Shown here in pieces: positions 60,820 through 64,000 of a stretch of DNA of 64,000 bases. The stretch covers positions 51,606 to 115,605 of the forward strand of contig CAZLQD010000001.1 in NCBI GenBank assembly GCA_964561605.1, read 5' to 3'. Position 1 is the stretch's first letter. The number at the start of each line of letters is the position of its first letter. Both the position numbers and the translations under genes were made by a program. The notes beneath the pieces are model-generated. The model saw only the letters and a program-made list of their open reading frames with translations, was not told the origin of the DNA and ran no database searches. This stretch comes from JALUZX01 sp964561605. GTDB lineage: Bacteria; Planctomycetota; UBA1135; JALUZX01.

Positions 60820-62079
60820 ATGCCTTCCAACGCCGACCGCCCTTCCCGTGCCGCCATGAAGGACCTTCTCCGGGAAGCCGCCGCCCCCAGAGAGGAGAGC
60901 CGGACCTTCCCGGCCGACCCGGTGTGGGAGGGCCTGCGGAGACTGGGGACCAGGCTCTGGCTGGACACGGGGGACCTGGAAGGGGCAAGGGCCCAGTGGA
61001 CGGCCGAGATGGAGGCGCTCACCACGAACAACACCCTTCTCAACAAGGAGATCCAGAAAGGGATCTACGACGAAGAGATCCCGAAGGTGGCCGAGACCCT
61101 GAAGAAGGCCGACCCGGAGATGGAAGAGAAGGAGCTGGTCCGGGAGGTCTCCCTCTATCTGAATGCCCGGCATGGATTGAAGCTCGTGGAGGCCTTCGGC
61201 GCCAAGGTGAGCGTGGAGGTCCACACCGACCTGGCCGAGGACCTGGAGGGCACGGTGGAGACGGCCCGGTTCCTCCACTCTGTGGACCCGGAGCACTTCT
61301 ACGTGAAGATCCCCCTCACCCCGGCGGGGATCCTGGCGGCCCGGAGGCTCTCCCGGGCGGGAGTGCCCGTCAACCACACCCTGGGGTTTTCGGCCCGCCA
61401 GAACCTGGTGACGGCCGCCCTGGCGGGGCCGGCCTACGTGAACGTCTTCATGGGAAGGCTCAACTCCTGGGTCGCCGGCAACGGCCTGGGGGACGGGAAG
61501 CTCGTAGGGGAGAAGGCCACCCAGGCGAGCCAGAAGGAAATCCTCTTCCTCCGGGAGAAGGGGCTTCCCACCCTGCAGATCGGGGCCAGCATGCGGGAAG
61601 GAGAGCAGGTGGGGCTCCTGGCGGGACTGGACGTCTACACCATGCCCCTCAAGGTGGCTCGGGAGTTCCACGATTCTCCTCCGGCGGCCTTGGAATCCTG
61701 CCTGGAGAAGGATTTCCGGCCCGAGTTCGCCCCGGGAGTGGATCCCGAGGGCCTGGGAATCACCCGGCTCTGGGAGGTGGAGGACTCCTTCCGGAAGGCC
61801 GTCCTGGACCTGGCCGCCCGGGTGGAGGACTCCTGGGGGGCTGAAAGGCTGGAAGAGGCCTTCCGGAAGGCCGGTGCCGCCGATCTCTTCCCATCCTGGA
61901 CGGCCCGGGAGGAGGAACGCCTCTCCAAGGGAGGCAAACTCCCCTTGCTGGAGGACTGGAAAGAGGAGCTCGAGCAGGGAAAGAAGGGGCTGGACGCCTT
62001 GTTCACCAGGGCGGGCCTCCTGGCCTTCTCCAAGGACCAGGCCGCCCTGGACGAGCGGGTCCGGGGCCTCCTCTCCTGA
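60820..62079 (+). CDS. tal: Transaldolase-like enzyme with long C-terminal extension
   Basis: AGGAGGAAT precedes ATG 60820. The transaldolase core has RLWLDTGDLEGA, TTNNTLLNKEI, the Schiff-base strand FYVKIPLTPAGILAARRL and NHTLGFSARQNLVTAALAGPAYVNVFMGRL. Transaldolase moves dihydroxyacetone units in the pentose-phosphate pathway. At 419 residues it is longer than the common classes. A C-terminal helical extension of roughly 90 residues (SWGAERLEEAFRKAGA to the end) and an inserted helix pair (EEIPKVAETLKKADPEMEEK) are unusual. Confidence 0.87.
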   Translation: MPSNADRPSRAAMKDLLREAAAPREESRTFPADPVWEGLRRLGTRLWLDTGDLEGARAQWTAEMEALTTNNTLLNKEIQKGIYDEEIPKVAETLKKADPEMEEKELVREVSLYLNARHGLKLVEAFGAKVSVEVHTDLAEDLEGTVETARFLHSVDPEHFYVKIPLTPAGILAARRLSRAGVPVNHTLGFSARQNLVTAALAGPAYVNVFMGRLNSWVAGNGLGDGKLVGEKATQASQKEILFLREKGLPTLQIGASMREGEQVGLLAGLDVYTMPLKVAREFHDSPPAALESCLEKDFRPEFAPGVDPEGLGITRLWEVEDSFRKAVLDLAARVEDSWGAERLEEAFRKAGAADLFPSWTAREEERLSKGGKLPLLEDWKEELEQGKKGLDALFTRAGLLAFSKDQAALDERVRGLLS

Positions 62080-62237
62080 CTCGGCCCCCGGGCTCCCGGG
62101 GTGAAAGCCTAATCCGGACCGGGCCCCGGCGGGAAAATCCCCCTCCAGGGGCCTGCACCTTTCCCGTCCGGACCGTATCATCGGTTGGAACATTCCCCCC
62201 CCCTGGACACTCCGCAACCATTCCAAGGAGGAACCCG

Positions 62238-63611
62238 ATGAAGAAGGCGATCTTGTTCCTGGCCCTTCCCCTGCTCGCAGCGGCCCTGCCGGCCCAGGTC
62301 CTGACCCATTACTGGGTGGACGCCGCCAAGGGGAGCGACACCAACCCCGGCACTTCGCCGGCCAAACCCTTCAAGTCCGTCACCAAGGCGGTGAACCTGG
62401 CCCAGCTCAACACCGTCATCCACGTGGCCCCCGGCGTCTACAGCCCGACCACCACCAAGGAGAAATGGGGCTGGCACATCGGGACGGGCGCATCCTCCCC
62501 CTACAAGAACGTCAAGATCCTCGGCGCGGGGCCCACCAAGTGCATCCTGGACTTCGGAAACGTGCCCCCTTCCGGCGGATACTACATCATGGTATGGCAC
62601 TACGCCTCGGAGATCGAGATCGCCGGATTCACCTTCAAGAACAGCAGCAACAAGGCCTGGTACTACTTCGCCATCAACATGGAGCACTGCAAGAAGGTGA
62701 ACATCCACGACTGCATCTTCGACAATCAGACCGGCGCCATGGCGGTCTGGGGCCGCGCCCAGGACGTCTCCATCCATCACAACGTATTCCTCCAGGGCCC
62801 CATGCCCTCCCTCCGGCTGAGGCTCTCCGATGCCATGACACCCAAGCCCAAGAACGTTTACGTCTACAACAACATCTTCCTGGGCGTGGGAGGCAACGGG
62901 ATCGAGATGTCCAACAAGTCCTCGGCGCAATACATCTACAACAACATCATCATGAACTGCTCCGGGGCGGGTATCGCCCTGGGGACGATGGCCCAGGGCG
63001 TGAAGCCTCCCGTCGTGGAGAACAATTGCGCCTTCGGCAACAAGGGGGGCAACTTCAAACTCTCCATCAAGGTCTCTCCCACCAACCTCCAGGTGGATCC
63101 CATGCTGGTGAACCCCGCCGGCGGCGACTTCCACCTGAAGCCCGGCTCTCCCTGCATCGACAAGGGTTACGGCGGCCTCCTTCCCTTCATGGCGGCGGAC
63201 TTCTACGGGGACTGCCCCCTCACCGACAGTGACGAAAACGGCCTGGCCGCGGCGGAGATGGGCGTCCACGAGGTCAATTTCACCCATCTCAGCGTATCCA
63301 ACTGGGGCCAGGGCAAGACGGCCCTCTTCACCAACAATCCCTACAACACCTCCAAGTCCTACCCGGGATTCTTCTTCCTCGGATTCAGGAGCCTCGAGGC
63401 CGCCCTTCCCCAGGTGGGCTATTTCGGGGTGGACCCCTCGTCGCTCCTCGTTGTGGGAGTCCTTCCCTCTCCCGGGAAATACCAACTTCCCCTTCCCACC
63501 AACCCGGCCCTGAAGGGCCTTCCCGTCTACGTCCAGGCCCTGAACTTCGGGCCGAAACAGGGAGGAGGCTACGCCTTCAAACCCTCGGCAAGGCTCACCC
63601 TCTACCTCTGA
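62238..63611 (+). CDS. Secreted right-handed beta-helix protein with shared C-terminal module
   Basis: CAAGGAGG precedes ATG 62238. After a signal peptide (MKKAILFLALPLLAAALPAQ), residues about 25-330 form a parallel beta-helix of the DUF1565/pectate-lyase-like type: WVDAAKGSDTNPGTSPAKPF, NVKILGAGPTKCILDF, VNIHDCIFDN, VYNNIFLGVGGNGIEM. Such folds often bind or cleave polysaccharides, but no catalytic residues can be assigned. The C-terminus (PGFFFLGFRSLEAALPQ to LPVYVQALNFG) matches the module seen in other secreted proteins here. Length 457. Confidence 0.85.
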   Translation: MKKAILFLALPLLAAALPAQVLTHYWVDAAKGSDTNPGTSPAKPFKSVTKAVNLAQLNTVIHVAPGVYSPTTTKEKWGWHIGTGASSPYKNVKILGAGPTKCILDFGNVPPSGGYYIMVWHYASEIEIAGFTFKNSSNKAWYYFAINMEHCKKVNIHDCIFDNQTGAMAVWGRAQDVSIHHNVFLQGPMPSLRLRLSDAMTPKPKNVYVYNNIFLGVGGNGIEMSNKSSAQYIYNNIIMNCSGAGIALGTMAQGVKPPVVENNCAFGNKGGNFKLSIKVSPTNLQVDPMLVNPAGGDFHLKPGSPCIDKGYGGLLPFMAADFYGDCPLTDSDENGLAAAEMGVHEVNFTHLSVSNWGQGKTALFTNNPYNTSKSYPGFFFLGFRSLEAALPQVGYFGVDPSSLLVVGVLPSPGKYQLPLPTNPALKGLPVYVQALNFGPKQGGGYAFKPSARLTLYL

Positions 63612-63642
63612 GCAGATCCCCCTCCGACCCCATCGTCCCCTG

Positions 63643-63710
63643 GCGTCGGGCATGTTGCGGCCCTCCGGGCCGCACATGCCCGCCGGCAGGGGCTGACGGG
63701 AAAATCGGGG
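63643..63710 (+). repeat. Dispersed palindromic repeat, copy B1
   Basis: A 68-base unit with a central palindrome (arms TTGCGGCCC and GGGCCGCA around TCC, extended by GCATG/CATGC), then CCCGCCGGCAGGGGCTGACG. Copy B2 lies at 63889-63957. Confidence 0.7.
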
Positions 63711-63744
63711 CTGACGATGTAATAGAATCCCTTCGTCAGCCCCG
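63706..63744. repeat. 12-bp inverted repeat built from two A-type ends
   Basis: CGGGGCTGACGA (63706-63717) is the exact reverse complement of TCGTCAGCCCCG (63733-63744) across a 15-base loop. The arms equal the start of repeat A in opposite orientations. It could also serve as a terminator of the upstream gene. Confidence 0.65.
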
Positions 63745-63775
63745 CCCGCTCGGGCATGCCTCCTCCCCCCCCATC

Positions 63776-63880
63776 GTCAGCCCCGGCCGGCCGAGTCACG
63801 GTCGAAGACCGTGACGAGGACGTCCGGGGAGTGGCTACAACCCCGAAAGCGCCAAACAAAAACACCCCGAACTCCCTCCC
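63776..63880 (+). repeat. Dispersed palindromic repeat, copy A2
   Basis: Homologous to 27488-27600. The hairpin has arms GTCACGGTC (63795-63803) and GACCGTGAC (63807-63815) with a GAA loop, then GAGGACGTCCGGGGAG, CCCCGAAAGCGCC and AACACC as in copy A1. Confidence 0.75.
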
Positions 63881-63888
63881 ACCCCCCT

Positions 63889-63957
63889 GAGGCCGGGAAT
63901 GTTGCAGCTCTTCGAGCCGCACATACCCGCCGGCAGGGGCTAACAATGAAATCGGGA
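63889..63957 (+). repeat. Dispersed palindromic repeat, copy B2
   Basis: Aligns base for base with B1 over most of 69 bases, including CCGCACAT, CCCGCCGGCAGGGGCT and AAATCGGG. The inner stem changes from CGGCCC/GGGCCG to CAGCTC/GAGCCG, partly compensating. It follows directly on A2, so A and B can be adjacent parts of one larger element. Confidence 0.7.
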
Positions 63958-64000
63958 GAAGCCCCAACCCCGAAAGCGCAACAAAACAATATTCACGACC

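Larger units (their letters stand above)
63612..64000. other. Non-coding right edge filled with palindromic repeats
   Basis: No plausible gene. The interval consists of two B-type repeats, one A-type repeat and a 12-bp inverted repeat, each listed separately. It runs off the window. Short open frames here are shadows of the repeats and share peptides with frames at 27398-27940 only because the DNA is repeated. Confidence 0.6.

Noticed and set aside
63602..63989. Small minus-strand ORFs at the right edge sharing peptides with frames near 27500
   Set aside because: Shared peptides arise from the palindromic repeats; there is no start signal or coding character.

Overview
The window is one high-GC bacterial chromosome segment, densely coded on both strands. 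The cell is Gram-negative in plan: a SurA-like periplasmic chaperone, a TonB-dependent outer-membrane receptor, many lipoproteins, a PBP4-type peptidase and a large secreted amidase. It carries a flagellin gene, so it is probably motile. Three things point to the Planctomycetota, though this is inference and no marker gene settles it: a membrane-anchored acidic protein with a squalene-cyclase-like toroid, membrane-embedded spermidine-synthase homologues, and secreted proteins sharing a lineage-specific C-terminal module.

Layout. 1-4250: SurA-like gene (cut by the left edge), the toroid protein, an internally deleted paralogue of it (pseudogene), and flagellin. 4377-7762: rpsT, a TPR protein, def, ribF and tRNA-Phe with its own promoter. 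7887-13317: a small-export-family membrane protein, a sigma-54 response regulator, an S41 protease and tsaD. 13571-20896: Tat-exported and signal-peptide proteins, larB-carA, and a secreted subtilase. 20999-22951: a sodium:solute symporter and a small membrane protein. 23053-25354: operator, ECF S component, SAM methyltransferase, ECF T component and nikR. 25501-29576: an AT-richer FG-GAP lipoprotein gene, a repeat-bearing gap, and a TonB receptor with the same operator in front. 29686-41894: rarA, a SpoU methyltransferase, rsgA, a folC operon, a DUF885-like lipoprotein, a GT9 transferase, ilvE and a beta-helix protein. 41989-46424: a membrane spermidine-synthase-like gene overlapping an STT3-like gene. 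46565-63611: two paralogous secreted proteins, an alpha/beta hydrolase, a PBP4, an amidase, a GT4 transferase, an Fe-S membrane oxidoreductase, murB, a beta-propeller lipoprotein, a transaldolase and a secreted beta-helix protein. 63612-64000: palindromic repeats also found at 27488.

The most coherent system is a probable nickel uptake regulon. NikR keeps all four nickel ligands. The only two copies found of a 7-13-7 inverted repeat lie over the promoters of the ECF S-methyltransferase-T-nikR operon and of the TonB receptor gene. No ECF ATPase and no classical CbiM/NikM is present, and the methyltransferase placed between the S and T genes is unexplained.
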